Shown one piece after another: positions 20,198-29,210 of a stretch of DNA of 64,000 nt. A model generated the notes under the pieces. It did no database searches. It was not told the DNA's origin and saw nothing but the letters and a program-made list of their open reading frames with translations. Origin of the DNA: Pichia kudriavzevii (lineage: Eukaryota > Ascomycota > Pichiomycetes > Pichiales > Pichiaceae); the NCBI RefSeq assembly GCF_003054445.1, contig NC_042506.1:379501-443500 (forward strand). Direction: 5' to 3'. The number at the start of each line of letters is the position of its first letter. The first letter of the stretch is position 1. The translations under genes were made by a program, and so were the position numbers.

Positions 20198-21214
20198 ATG
20201 GGCGTAGAAAAGTTTGTTGAGTATATCAGACATGTTCGTTTGGTTTTTCCTGCCTCTCCTTTGGATATTGTGATTGGGAATTCCGGCGGAGACTATGATA
20301 GCTTTATCAGTACCCTAATGTTCTCGTACTTTCAGCATCTAAGAAACGGTAGAGTGTTTTACCCCATTATCAGTTTTCCGGCAGACAACCTAAAACTGAG
20401 AAGAGATATTGTCCATGGGATGTCTATAATTGGTTTGGGAGAAAAAGATCTGATTTATGTGGATGAGTTAAAAGGTCATGGAGTGAACGAAGTACAGTTG
20501 GTGGACCATAATGTCATAGATTCCCCATTAGTCAATGGCAAGGTGGTGGGGATTATTGACCACCACAACGATGGCAATCAATATAAAAGTGCAGACCCTA
20601 GGATAATTGAGGTTTGCGGATCATGCAGTTCTTTAGTGCTAAGAGAGTTTGCACCTGAAGTAGTAAAGGCTGGATTGGATGACAAGGAAAAGAAGTTCAT
20701 GAGCGCAGCAATTCTGTTGGATACAGATGGCCTTGAAAGACGTGTTGAGAGTGTGGATATCCAGTCCTGGAAGGGGATCAGTTATAACCAAGAGGTTGGA
20801 ACACTTTCGAGGGAATTTATCGACGCCAAGGCCAACATCGAAGGTTTAAGTGTTTACGATCTGCTGAGGAAAGACTATAAGGAGTGGACAACAGGAAAAA
20901 TCAAGTTAGGTATTTCCAGTACCATTGTTCCTTTGGAAGAAATCGAGAAAGATAAAGAAGCTATTGGGAATTGGATCAGAAATAGAGAATTAGATATACT
21001 ATTGGTCATGGGTGCCTTTGAAAAAGATGGGAAATTCACAAGAGAGTTATCTATTCATTCCCCGAGTGTTCATGTTGGGAAAATAGCAATGCTCTTGAAG
21101 GAAGAGCTTCATCTAGAGGGAAATGGCCCTATTTATGAGCAGAAGAGAGTAGAATGGTCTCGTAAGAAAGTGGCACCTTTTGCTATTGATGTCTTTAGTA
21201 CCCTTACCAAATAG
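20198..21214 (+). CDS. PPX1: Exopolyphosphatase (DHH family)
   Basis: It removes terminal phosphates from inorganic polyphosphate in the cytosol and mitochondria. The 338-residue product has the DHH phosphoesterase motifs: IGNSGGDYDSFIS at the N-terminus, LVDHN in the second motif, GIIDHHNDG as the DHH signature, and LLDTDGL. A DHHA2-type C-terminal domain follows from about residue 210. The S. cerevisiae enzyme has 397 residues, so this is a shorter member. The frame is open further upstream only from a TTG, so ATG 20198 is chosen. It is convergent with the IPA1-like gene, 82 bases apart. Confidence 0.93.
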   Translation: MGVEKFVEYIRHVRLVFPASPLDIVIGNSGGDYDSFISTLMFSYFQHLRNGRVFYPIISFPADNLKLRRDIVHGMSIIGLGEKDLIYVDELKGHGVNEVQLVDHNVIDSPLVNGKVVGIIDHHNDGNQYKSADPRIIEVCGSCSSLVLREFAPEVVKAGLDDKEKKFMSAAILLDTDGLERRVESVDIQSWKGISYNQEVGTLSREFIDAKANIEGLSVYDLLRKDYKEWTTGKIKLGISSTIVPLEEIEKDKEAIGNWIRNRELDILLVMGAFEKDGKFTRELSIHSPSVHVGKIAMLLKEELHLEGNGPIYEQKRVEWSRKKVAPFAIDVFSTLTK

Positions 21215-21296
21215 GTTAAGATATAGAACGTTAGGGTAAAAAAAACGTCTCTGTTCTGTCGGTGTCGGATGTACATCTGACTTGTGAAAGTATCTA

Positions 21297-22286
21297 CTAT
21301 TGAGGTATATAACTGACTTTCCATTCTTTATATGTCTGCAAATGTTCTAATAGGCTTGCGTTCACCATCTCTATATGCTTCAAAAAAGCAACGTAGGGTA
21401 GTTCGTACTCAAGATCTAATTCTTCCCCTTGTACCTCGGCTGTGTCTTTGAAAAGTATCTTCAGTGCTTTCCTCATTATTGTTCCATTGATGTTGACATC
21501 TATATCGAACCCAAAACACCATATGCAGACTTTCCGTTCCCGTATAGTGAGTGTGAAAATACGGCCTGCAGTGTATTTGATTTCCTCAAAAAACCGGCAA
21601 TAGACCATATTGTAGTCGTCATATTTGTGGTTGCTCAAAGACAACTTCCATTTTAAAAGCTTATAATTCCCAAAAGTAAAGTCTTTATCACCTAAAACCT
21701 CTCCACACTGACAAAACAATTCCTCATCTACAGCTAGCAAATTCCAATCCCCTGGGTTTATAATGAAAAAGTAAGAACCTACTATGACACCTCTCTCCCG
21801 GGGAACTAATTGATTGAATCTTTTCATGTACTTCACTGGTCCATCTTCATGAGGTTTGTGACAATGCCAGTAATCAACCATTTCATACCATAGGGAAGAT
21901 GGCATCGGCATAATTTTGGAAACGTTTTTACTAGACATAACACAATTATTACAAGACTTGCAATATAAACTGTAGTTACCTTTAAAGTCACCTATATTCC
22001 ACTGATATCTATCCACCGATAAATCGTCTGCATTACGAAGCACCTCTATTTTCTCTGGTTGGATTTTCACGCAAGTAAGGGAACTGGATACTGGGACCTT
22101 TGAAATCACCGGTTTGGTTATACCTTGAATAACGTCAATATCTTCGCCATTTAGGGCTAGTTTGGTTCCATTCAGTTCGACATTCAAATTATTTATTGGT
22201 ATATCAGCATAGACTGTTGTTGTCTGTAGACGAGGAAGATATTCCACAGTGAACTTCATGGTGTCGAAAACATAAATACTGTGCAT
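21297..22286 (-). CDS. IPA1: HECT-like E2-binding protein, Ipa1/UBE3D family
   Basis: The 329-residue protein matches the UBE3D family by its central cysteine-rich part (YCKSCNNCV), the WYEMVDYWHCHKP block, and the later FCQCGEVLG pair. In S. cerevisiae the member Ipa1 (YJR141W) is essential and needed for pre-mRNA cleavage and polyadenylation; the human protein was described as an E3 ligase for cyclin B. The paired cysteines could bind zinc. The N-terminus is either ATG 22286 or the methionine nine codons later, since the first residues are poorly informative. It shares a short (145 bp) divergent promoter with COQ9. Confidence 0.75.
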   Translation of the reverse strand: MHSIYVFDTMKFTVEYLPRLQTTTVYADIPINNLNVELNGTKLALNGEDIDVIQGITKPVISKVPVSSSLTCVKIQPEKIEVLRNADDLSVDRYQWNIGDFKGNYSLYCKSCNNCVMSSKNVSKIMPMPSSLWYEMVDYWHCHKPHEDGPVKYMKRFNQLVPRERGVIVGSYFFIINPGDWNLLAVDEELFCQCGEVLGDKDFTFGNYKLLKWKLSLSNHKYDDYNMVYCRFFEEIKYTAGRIFTLTIRERKVCIWCFGFDIDVNINGTIMRKALKILFKDTAEVQGEELDLEYELPYVAFLKHIEMVNASLLEHLQTYKEWKVSYIPQ

Positions 22287-22431
22287 ATAATTATCGGGTT
22301 GATCAAGAAGAGAAATTTTGAGAAATAGTTCTGTAAGTTTTACTATTCATGTCGCTCAGAAAATAACGTATTTCCTGTCTACGAGAGATCATGCAACTCC
22401 TTAATTCCAAGTAGTTAAGAAAACACCAGCA

Positions 22432-23157
22432 ATGTTTGTAACGACTTTTTCAAAGAGAAGCTTAGGTATAAGACTTTACCACTCAATATATCATGTTAAT
22501 CCTGCGATTGTTGATTTGAGTAAACCTGAAAATCTGCTTCTTGAAAAAGCATATACTCAGTACGTCCCCAAGCATGGATTCTCCAACAAAAGTATTGAGT
22601 TGGCCTCCAGTGACATGGGTTTGAATTCAAACACACCTAATGCATTGTTTAATTTTACAACTGACTCAAGAAACATCAATATGGAATTGATTTTGTTTCA
22701 TTTAAAAAAATCCAGACAAGAGCTGCAACATGTATCACTCGAAGGATCTGAATTTGATAAATTGAGGATATTGTTGCATAAGAGGCTGCAATTGAATACA
22801 CCAATAGCTAGACATTTGCCTGCTATGCTTGGCACAATGATTCTTCCATCTAACGTATTGCAATCCTTGAAAGAATTGCACAATTTATCTGATGATATCT
22901 CATATTATGCTGGTGACAGATCGATTGACTTTGCTTGGTATAGCAAGAGAATGTCCATCAGCCAACTGTTTGTTTTATCTGAACTATTCATGGTCAACGA
23001 TACCAGTGCAGGATATCAAGACACTTACAAGTTTGTGGACAATAAACTCAAGGAAATCCTTACTGCGGGCTATATATACAATTCCGTTGAAGAATGGACC
23101 TTCTTCAATGCTGTCAGTTTAGTCAACATAATCAAGAGCCAATTAGCAAGGGGTTAA
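22432..23157 (+). CDS. COQ9: Ubiquinone biosynthesis protein Coq9
   Basis: Lipid-binding subunit of the mitochondrial coenzyme Q synthome that presents substrate to Coq7. The product is 241 residues (260 in S. cerevisiae). The first 20 residues are basic and hydroxylated, a likely presequence. The C-terminal family block DFAWYSKRMSISQLFVLSEL, then FMVNDTS and the closing helix KFVDNKLKEI, is clear. The gene converges on YKE2, 60 bases away. Confidence 0.9.
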   Translation: MFVTTFSKRSLGIRLYHSIYHVNPAIVDLSKPENLLLEKAYTQYVPKHGFSNKSIELASSDMGLNSNTPNALFNFTTDSRNINMELILFHLKKSRQELQHVSLEGSEFDKLRILLHKRLQLNTPIARHLPAMLGTMILPSNVLQSLKELHNLSDDISYYAGDRSIDFAWYSKRMSISQLFVLSELFMVNDTSAGYQDTYKFVDNKLKEILTAGYIYNSVEEWTFFNAVSLVNIIKSQLARG

Positions 23158-23217
23158 AAAAACAAGTATAAAAGTCTATAATGATTGTATTTAACGAATT
23201 TTATTGAGTAATTCCCA

Positions 23218-23526
23218 TTACTGATGTTGTAAAGAACTTCTCAAAGACTGCATTTTTGCTTGCGTAGTTTTGATGCTCTTCTCAATCTTCTCAATTTCTG
23301 CTGTAATAAAGTCTATTCTTTTACTAACGTTATCTTCAGCCTCCTCTTTATCCTGCTTCAAGAGTACAGGCCCCATCAGCTTGTAAACATTGGAACTTGA
23401 ATCAAGGGTATCAAGTTCTTCCTTAACAATTTTATTTTCCTGATATTGTGTTTCGAGTGTGGTTCTTGACTGCACAAGATCTTGTAACTTCTTTTGTAAG
23501 CCTTGCAACTCTTCTAGTGCTGACAT
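23218..23526 (-). CDS. YKE2: Prefoldin subunit 6
   Basis: Beta-type subunit of prefoldin (GimC), the jellyfish-shaped cytosolic chaperone that hands actin and tubulin to TRiC/CCT. The 102-residue protein has the family layout: an N-terminal coiled coil, a beta-hairpin centred on NVYKLMGPVLLKQD, and a C-terminal coiled coil. S. cerevisiae Yke2 has 114 residues. It shares a 172-base divergent promoter with the mitochondrial protein gene at 23699. Confidence 0.93.
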   Translation of the reverse strand: MSALEELQGLQKKLQDLVQSRTTLETQYQENKIVKEELDTLDSSSNVYKLMGPVLLKQDKEEAEDNVSKRIDFITAEIEKIEKSIKTTQAKMQSLRSSLQHQ

Positions 23527-23698
23527 CTCTGATAGTCAAATTGATTAGAGGTTTTTGAACAAAAAGAAGAAAATTAGTTAGTGATGACATTTTAATTAGG
23601 CGAGATATCTTGGACAAAAAAATTCATGTACATCATGCAAGAAGCTATAGATCAACTTGTTAGTGTTCTATCGCTATCTTCAACTGAGTCGTCTCAGG

Positions 23699-24793
23699 AT
23701 GTTCAGAATTAGAGGGGGCATTCGTTATTTGTCCACGACGACTACGTTGAACCCAACGTCCATTCGATTTCATCGGCCGGATAACCATCACAAGTCTCTC
23801 ATTCTACTGACTACACCGTCTCAGCTGAACCAAATTGTAACCAAATTATCTGAATCCACTCAGCCAAAGGTGGAGAGTCTCCTTGTTGCTTCGGTAGATT
23901 CCATAACCGGCTCACGAAATGCATTTACTGAATTATGGCTGGAAACCCCTTTTAAGATCAAGGAACTTGAGCTTGTGGAAGATATGGAGAAAAGACTAAG
24001 TAAAAAGTACAATCCACTAAGTGCAGATCCAATTAAAATGCAAGGAAGAAATTGGAAAGATACCACAGAAGAGACAATTCTCGGTTTGAGCATTCCCCAG
24101 TGGAACATTACCTTTCATACCAGATTGGCCAACACTATTTTTACAAACTCTCAGCAGAGTACTTGCTTCATTGCTAATGGTGGAGAGCTGGATTACCTAA
24201 ATCTTTCTCAAGTCAGAATTGATATTGACACCGACCAAGAATATGGAAGTGACAATATCACCTACCATAACAGACTAACTGAAATTCCAATGGTTTGTGG
24301 AATCGAAGACACCTATAAAATTACCGATTTTAAAGGCAACCTGATAAAGAGCATAAACCACAAGAGTGCATCTGGATATCTTACCGAGAACCCGAAAGTT
24401 ATGGATTCGAAGAAGGATTTGTTTTTTAAATTATACAGTGAAGGTGATAATGTTGACTCGTGGATGGAAGAGTACTACAGGTTGGTTGTTGGAGGTTTAG
24501 GATGGGGTGAAAAGCAGGCATTTATTGCATTAGATACTGTAGTTGGAGAACCCGGACTGAGAAACGTTCGGTTGTTTTACCATGATGAACAGAAGCCCAA
24601 GTTTCAGCTTCAATCACCAGACAACAAAGACAGTATGGTATTTGAATGCACAGAACTCGAAGAGGGATATCAGGACTTTACCAAAGACAATGATGAAAAA
24701 GTACTCCCGCGTGTCTTTGGTGTAGGGTCCAACCATGGATTCAACCTTAACGGAGTCTGGCATAGATCCAATGGAGAAACAGTTGTGCTTTGA
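23699..24793 (+). CDS. Unrecognised protein, probable mitochondrial, possibly FIST-like
   Basis: The 364-residue product starts at ATG 23699; the frame upstream opens only on TTG. Its first 20 residues are rich in Arg, Ser and Thr with no acidic residue, which suggests a mitochondrial presequence. Visible landmarks are HKSLILLTTPSQLN near the N-terminus, a central NGGELDYLNLSQVRIDID, and a GEKQAFIALDTVVGEPGLRN block. The first part weakly recalls FIST-type sensory domains, but I cannot support that from sequence alone. Neighbours COQ9 and YKE2 do not define a pathway. It is a real gene by length and codon use, and I do not know its function. Confidence 0.7.
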   Translation: MFRIRGGIRYLSTTTTLNPTSIRFHRPDNHHKSLILLTTPSQLNQIVTKLSESTQPKVESLLVASVDSITGSRNAFTELWLETPFKIKELELVEDMEKRLSKKYNPLSADPIKMQGRNWKDTTEETILGLSIPQWNITFHTRLANTIFTNSQQSTCFIANGGELDYLNLSQVRIDIDTDQEYGSDNITYHNRLTEIPMVCGIEDTYKITDFKGNLIKSINHKSASGYLTENPKVMDSKKDLFFKLYSEGDNVDSWMEEYYRLVVGGLGWGEKQAFIALDTVVGEPGLRNVRLFYHDEQKPKFQLQSPDNKDSMVFECTELEEGYQDFTKDNDEKVLPRVFGVGSNHGFNLNGVWHRSNGETVVL

Positions 24794-25225
24794 ATAACTC
24801 TGGTACCGTTGGGCAAAGTCATGTGCATATAACTGTATATACTTAAACAAACGAAAATGACCATAAATGGCGTATCATTAAGGATTCGTTAGTAGTTGCT
24901 TTTCCCTGTAGTCACAATTTCATTCCTTTAAAGTGGGGCACCTTGGATGGAGAAAAGCAATGCTGCCATGCATCACATAAATGTGCGTTTGGTTATATTA
25001 CACATGCTCCCTTGACGTTATTGCTCTGTACCAGAGGGACCCAATTTTTCAAATTTCCGCTTTATTGTGCGTCCAAGTCCGGCCTTCTCAAAAGTGGTGA
25101 AAATAATCCACACGACTGAGAAGAGGGACAAGTGTGCCACACGCTGAACTGGCCCCTTGGCAAGGGCAAACCGTGGAGAGGGTTTGACATCTTCCTTTAC
25201 AGAGACAACACACATAGACCTCGCA
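24794..25225. promoter_or_regulatory. Intergenic, 3' of the mitochondrial gene and promoter of the Pba1-like gene
   Basis: About 430 bases without a gene. The base composition is close to balanced, less AT-rich than most gaps here. No clear element was recognised. Confidence 0.5.
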
Positions 25226-25997
25226 ATGGTATGTTTGTGGGAAAATCCACTACTCTGATTGACTTCTGCTAGAGGCTAGGTACTAACCGTTTCCACAGTT
25301 CCGTCCCTTTGAGGAAACGAAAACCCCAGGCTATATCATACAAGACGACTGTTCTGATCTGCCATATGATGTGTATGCCAAGGACATGGAAATCCCGCAG
25401 TTGACGCTGGATATAGATGCCGACTACAAGGACTGTGAGGTGCACATTGTTCCGAATAAACTGAAACGTCGACTACTGGCAGAGAAGAGGTTTCGAAACA
25501 GGGAGAGAGTGGGCAGTTTTAGAGTATCATTGGATGAGAATAGCATAAATGACGGGAATGGCGAGTTGTATGACGATATAGAACAGATCTACGTACGGGA
25601 TAGATCGGCGTGCAAATACTACTCCCTCTACGGTGAAAGCGATCTCCAGGATATCAACATCTACAGGCTGAGAGCAGGTGGAACACCACAGCTAGTGATT
25701 GAGGTGCCAGAGTTTAGAAACTATCTCATGTACAACCTCCTGGCGTCTCAGATATTGAGTAACCTCATTCCAAGTGCAGTTCACTTGGTGATTGAGTCCG
25801 AAAGCAGCAGTGTAGGCAATGTGCCCCTCAGTGCAATCATGGATCAGCTCTCCACGGGGACTTTCCAAGGAGTCAATGGCGAAAGACACCTTGGAGGAAT
25901 CACGGCAAGTATGTTCAATGCTTCCGTTTCTGAAATCACAACTGCTGTCTCATTCTACGTACTCGATACTCATTCAAAGGGCACCCTTTATTTGTAG
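25226..25997 (+). CDS. Proteasome assembly chaperone, Pba1-like (spliced)
   Basis: The first exon is only the ATG (25226-25228). Intron 25229-25298 has GTATGT, a perfect TACTAAC (25281-25287) and CACAG, and exon 25299-25997 follows in frame, giving 233 residues. The protein begins MFRPFEETKTPGY. It has a compact alpha/beta pattern with LLASQILSNLIPSAVHLVIES and ends in LYL. A C-terminal hydrophobic-Tyr-X (HbYX) tail is the mark of Pba1/Pba2, which dock on the proteasome alpha ring during 20S assembly. The identification rests on that tail, size and overall pattern, so it is tentative. Codon use and composition are more GC-rich than in neighbouring genes. Confidence 0.5.
25229..25298 (+). other. 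Intron directly after the start codon
   Basis: The 70-base intron has the full set of yeast signals: 5' GTATGT, branch TACTAAC at 25281-25287, 3' CACAG eleven bases further on. It separates the ATG from codon 2, an arrangement known in several yeast genes. The downstream exon has no in-frame ATG for 25 codons, which supports splicing. Confidence 0.9.
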
Positions 25998-26487
25998 GCA
26001 TGTTGGTACAGCCCTGTACAGCACCCCCACTACATGCTACGCTGTGTATAACTCTGCACTGATTCCCCACTGCTACCTCCTTTCTTCTGACAGTGTCGGC
26101 ACCGAGAGTTGCGTTGGGTCTTCAATCTCAGGACGTCTCGGAAGTAACACCTTTAGATAACTGTATAGACTATCCCCCTATACATTGGCGTCAAATGGCA
26201 AAGACCCCTCCTTCCCCCCCCCCTTCTTAAATTAAACCAAATCAAATCAGATGAAATTTTTTCTCACTTTCGCGCGCGTTTCCCAAAGAGTGATTTTCGC
26301 AATTTGCCTGCTTTTACGGGTTTTTTTTTTTCGAATCTGTTGAGAAAAAATTTTCATCAGTTTCTGTGGGAGAAGAAAAAAAAAAAACTAAATTCACCAA
26401 ATACAATTTTGGAGAAACGATTCTTTCTTGGGGAAGACTCTCAAGACTAGAAACCGCTTCAGCATCCTTCGTCCATAATAAACTACA
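25998..26487. promoter_or_regulatory. NOP56 promoter with inverted RRPE-like pair
   Basis: GATGAAATTTTTTCTCA at 26250-26266 recurs as its near-exact reverse complement, TGAGAAAAAATTTTCATC, at 26341-26358, with a single base difference. Both contain the AAAAATTTT core of the ribosomal-RNA-processing element (RRPE, bound by Stb3 in S. cerevisiae) next to a GATGA half of the PAC motif. Also present are a C10 run at 26214-26223 and a GCGCGCG patch near 26271-26278. RRPE and PAC are known controls of ribosome-biogenesis genes such as NOP56. Confidence 0.75.
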
Positions 26488-27972
26488 ATGGCTGGCTTAG
26501 ATTTTGTTCTCTTTGAAGAACCAACCGGTTATGCGATCTTCAAGGTGAAACTTCAGCAAGACAATATTGGTTCCAGATTAAAGGATGTCCAAGCAGCTGC
26601 AAATGATTTGGCAACCTTTTCCAAGTTGGTTGAACTTGTCTCCTTTGCTCCTTTCAAAGGTGCTGCACAGGCTTTGGAAAATGCAAACGATATTTCAGAA
26701 GGTTTGGTTTCCGATTACCTCAAATCTGTCATTGAATTGAACATTCCAAAATCTGAACAGCAGATTAACCTTGGTATCTCCGACAAACAATTGGGTCCAT
26801 CCATCAAGGAAGTCTTCCCGTACATTGATTGTCACTCCAACGAAGTTGTCCAGGACTTGTTAAGAGGTATCAGGTTGCATTCCACAAAGTTGTTGAAAAA
26901 TCTACAGGAAGGTGACATTGAGAAGGCACAGTTAGGTTTGGGTCACGCTTATTCTAGAACAAAGGTTAAGTTTTCTGTTCAAAAGAATGATAACCACATT
27001 ATCCAAGCGATTGCATTGCTAGACCAACTAGACAAAGATATCAACACCTATTCTATGAGAGTCAAGGAATGGTACGGTTGGCATTTCCCTGAATTGACAA
27101 GACTAGTCAACGATAACCATATCTACGCCAAACTAGTCTTGAAGATTCAAGACAAGTCCAACCTCTCTGACGACAACTTGCATGACATTGCAGCATTGGT
27201 TAATGACGATGCAGGTTTAGCCCAAAAAATCATCGACACTGCAAAGATTTCAATGGGTCAAGATATCTCTGAAACCGATATGGAAAACATCTTGACATTT
27301 GCTCAAAGAACAGACTCCATTTCTACATACAGAGCAAATCTATACAAGTACCTGACCGATAAGATGCATGTTGTTGCTCCAAACTTATCCGAATTGATTG
27401 GAGAAGTTGTTGGTGCAAGATTGATTTCTCATGCAGGTTCTTTAACCAACCTATCCAAGCAAGCTGCCTCCACCGTTCAAATTTTAGGTGCAGAAAAGGC
27501 TCTTTTTAGAGCCTTGAAAACTAAGGGTAACACTCCAAAGTATGGTTTAATTTACCACTCTTCTTTCATTGGTAAGGCAGCTCCAAAGAACAAGGGTAGA
27601 ATCTCCAGATACCTTGCCAACAAATGTTCCATTGCTTCCAGGATCGACAACTTCAGTGATGATGCGAACAACATATTCGGTAAAGTGCTCAAGCAACAGG
27701 TTGAAGATAGATTGGAATTCTACACTACTGGTAAAGCCCCAAAGAAAAATTCTGATGCTATCAAGGAAGCTCTTGAATTATCTGGTGCAAGCGATTTAGC
27801 TGAAGCGCCAAAGGAAGAACAGAAGGAAAAGAAGGACAAGAAGGAAAAGAAGGAAAAGAAGGAAAAGAAGGACAAGAAGGAAAAGAAGGACAAGAAGGAA
27901 AAGAAGAGAAAGGCTGAAGATGATTCTGAAGACAAGAAGGACAAGAAGAAAAAGAAGAAGTCCAAGGATTAA
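26488..27972 (+). CDS. NOP56: Box C/D snoRNP core protein Nop56
   Basis: Nucleolar protein that, with Nop58, Snu13 and fibrillarin (Nop1), guides 2'-O-methylation and pre-rRNA processing. The 494-residue product has the NOP5-type N-terminal domain, a central coiled coil, and the Nop domain (about 290-410) with APNLSELIGEVVGARLISHA, GAEKALFRALKT and KYGLIYHSSFIG. It ends in a lysine/glutamate/aspartate-rich KKE/D tail (about 440-494). The leucine at codon 27352-27354 (CTG) is conserved across the family, which shows that CTG means Leu here. Codon use is strongly biased, as for an abundant protein. Confidence 0.98.
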   Translation: MAGLDFVLFEEPTGYAIFKVKLQQDNIGSRLKDVQAAANDLATFSKLVELVSFAPFKGAAQALENANDISEGLVSDYLKSVIELNIPKSEQQINLGISDKQLGPSIKEVFPYIDCHSNEVVQDLLRGIRLHSTKLLKNLQEGDIEKAQLGLGHAYSRTKVKFSVQKNDNHIIQAIALLDQLDKDINTYSMRVKEWYGWHFPELTRLVNDNHIYAKLVLKIQDKSNLSDDNLHDIAALVNDDAGLAQKIIDTAKISMGQDISETDMENILTFAQRTDSISTYRANLYKYLTDKMHVVAPNLSELIGEVVGARLISHAGSLTNLSKQAASTVQILGAEKALFRALKTKGNTPKYGLIYHSSFIGKAAPKNKGRISRYLANKCSIASRIDNFSDDANNIFGKVLKQQVEDRLEFYTTGKAPKKNSDAIKEALELSGASDLAEAPKEEQKEKKDKKEKKEKKEKKDKKEKKDKKEKKRKAEDDSEDKKDKKKKKKSKD

Positions 27973-28523
27973 AGGCGTCTGTTCGTTTGATTTCCTTTCC
28001 TACACAGACTCTGTATATCTATCTATCTATTCTATATATATCACACCTCGTACAAAGAAACCCCTCCGTTTATAGTAAACTAATAAAGTATTAATTGTAT
28101 TTTGTAAGCCACCTCAGGTGATAAATCAATAGTAAGGGTACCATGGTATTTAGTGAGAAAAAATGCTCGCTTATGGCTTATACGTGGAATTCTTATTTAA
28201 ATATGTCCGTACAACCCATGAGACGATTCGTCCAGCCCATGAAATGATGCATACCAGGGCCTTTGATGATTCCAATTTTGACATTTTGTTTATCCACGTT
28301 ATAGGAATATGCAAAGACACCGGGATGTGTAGGTAGTGCTAGCCCGGGGAACTTTATATATGCACAAATTAAATAAAAAAATGTGATACCGTATAGACGG
28401 ATTTAGCATTCACAATTTATTCCGTTCCGAACTATATTAAGATGCAACCCTTTAGATTACACCACTATTTTTTTAGTTACTTTATCACTTCTTCTACTAT
28501 AATATTATCGAAAGCAGAACACA
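27973..28523. other. Intergenic region between NOP56 and the orphan gene
   Basis: AT-rich, with the NOP56 terminator region (TA repeats at about 28015-28040) and the promoter of the next gene. I looked for box C/D snoRNA signatures because of the NOP56 neighbour: a box C-like TGATGA lies near 28265-28270, but no matching box D or terminal stem follows. Nothing else is supported. Confidence 0.5.
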
Positions 28524-29210
28524 ATGTCAAATAACTCGGCAGTTTGGAAAAAACACTACAAGGCAAGGGATGGCCCAGCGTCGACTAGCCCAGTCCCGAT
28601 CAAAGTTAAGAAGCGTAGGATGTCCTCATTCGGTTGTTTGTCTTCCCCATATACAAGAAGGAGTTCGTTCCTTTCGAAAGCCATGTTAGAAAACGAGTCC
28701 TTACAATGCTACAAGCTTCACAGCCATTCCTCATTCTACTCTGCTGGAGATAGTAAGCATGAAAACCTACCAGCCTTCTCTATAAGCTTATCAGAGAGTC
28801 AAGGCTTCATTTGGAACCAAGATTTATTTGCGTCAAGCTATCAACAATCTGAAGCAGGAGTTGACAAACTGCTAAGTATGTCCGACGGGTCGTTTCTTGA
28901 CGATGAAGATACTATAAACCCAATAGTCGACGTCATTGATGTTATCCTATCACCTAATGATTACCACAGTGACGAAGAGGCCAATGTTGACATGTTGAAG
29001 ACAGACAATACAAACAAAGGGGAAAGAATCCAGGAAGTAGGTACTGATCAGTATGGAGGATGCAAATCACTAAATTTGCATAGCTTTAATGCTTCCAATA
29101 ACACACTAAAAAATGAAAGGGAAGTGGAAATAGGAATCAAAATCAACTCCATCAATAACCTTAACGCTGCCGAATATAAAGATTCGAATATCTACGTCTC
29201 TAACCTATAG
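28524..29210 (+). CDS. Orphan protein, function unknown
   Basis: The 228-residue product is not recognised. The N-terminal 60 residues are basic and Ser-rich (KKRRMSSFGCLSSPYTRRSS), with RRMSS and RRSS sites suited to basophilic kinases. The rest is acidic and Asn/Ser-rich with no predicted fold, membrane span or zinc ligands, so it looks largely disordered. It starts at a normal ATG after an AT-rich promoter. Codon use is ordinary. It could be a fast-evolving regulatory protein; I cannot say more. Confidence 0.6.
   Translation: MSNNSAVWKKHYKARDGPASTSPVPIKVKKRRMSSFGCLSSPYTRRSSFLSKAMLENESLQCYKLHSHSSFYSAGDSKHENLPAFSISLSESQGFIWNQDLFASSYQQSEAGVDKLLSMSDGSFLDDEDTINPIVDVIDVILSPNDYHSDEEANVDMLKTDNTNKGERIQEVGTDQYGGCKSLNLHSFNASNNTLKNEREVEIGIKINSINNLNAAEYKDSNIYVSNL

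Noticed and set aside
28225-28330. Possible box C/D snoRNA near NOP56
   Set aside because: A TGATGA is present, but no box D (CTGA) and no terminal stem flank it.
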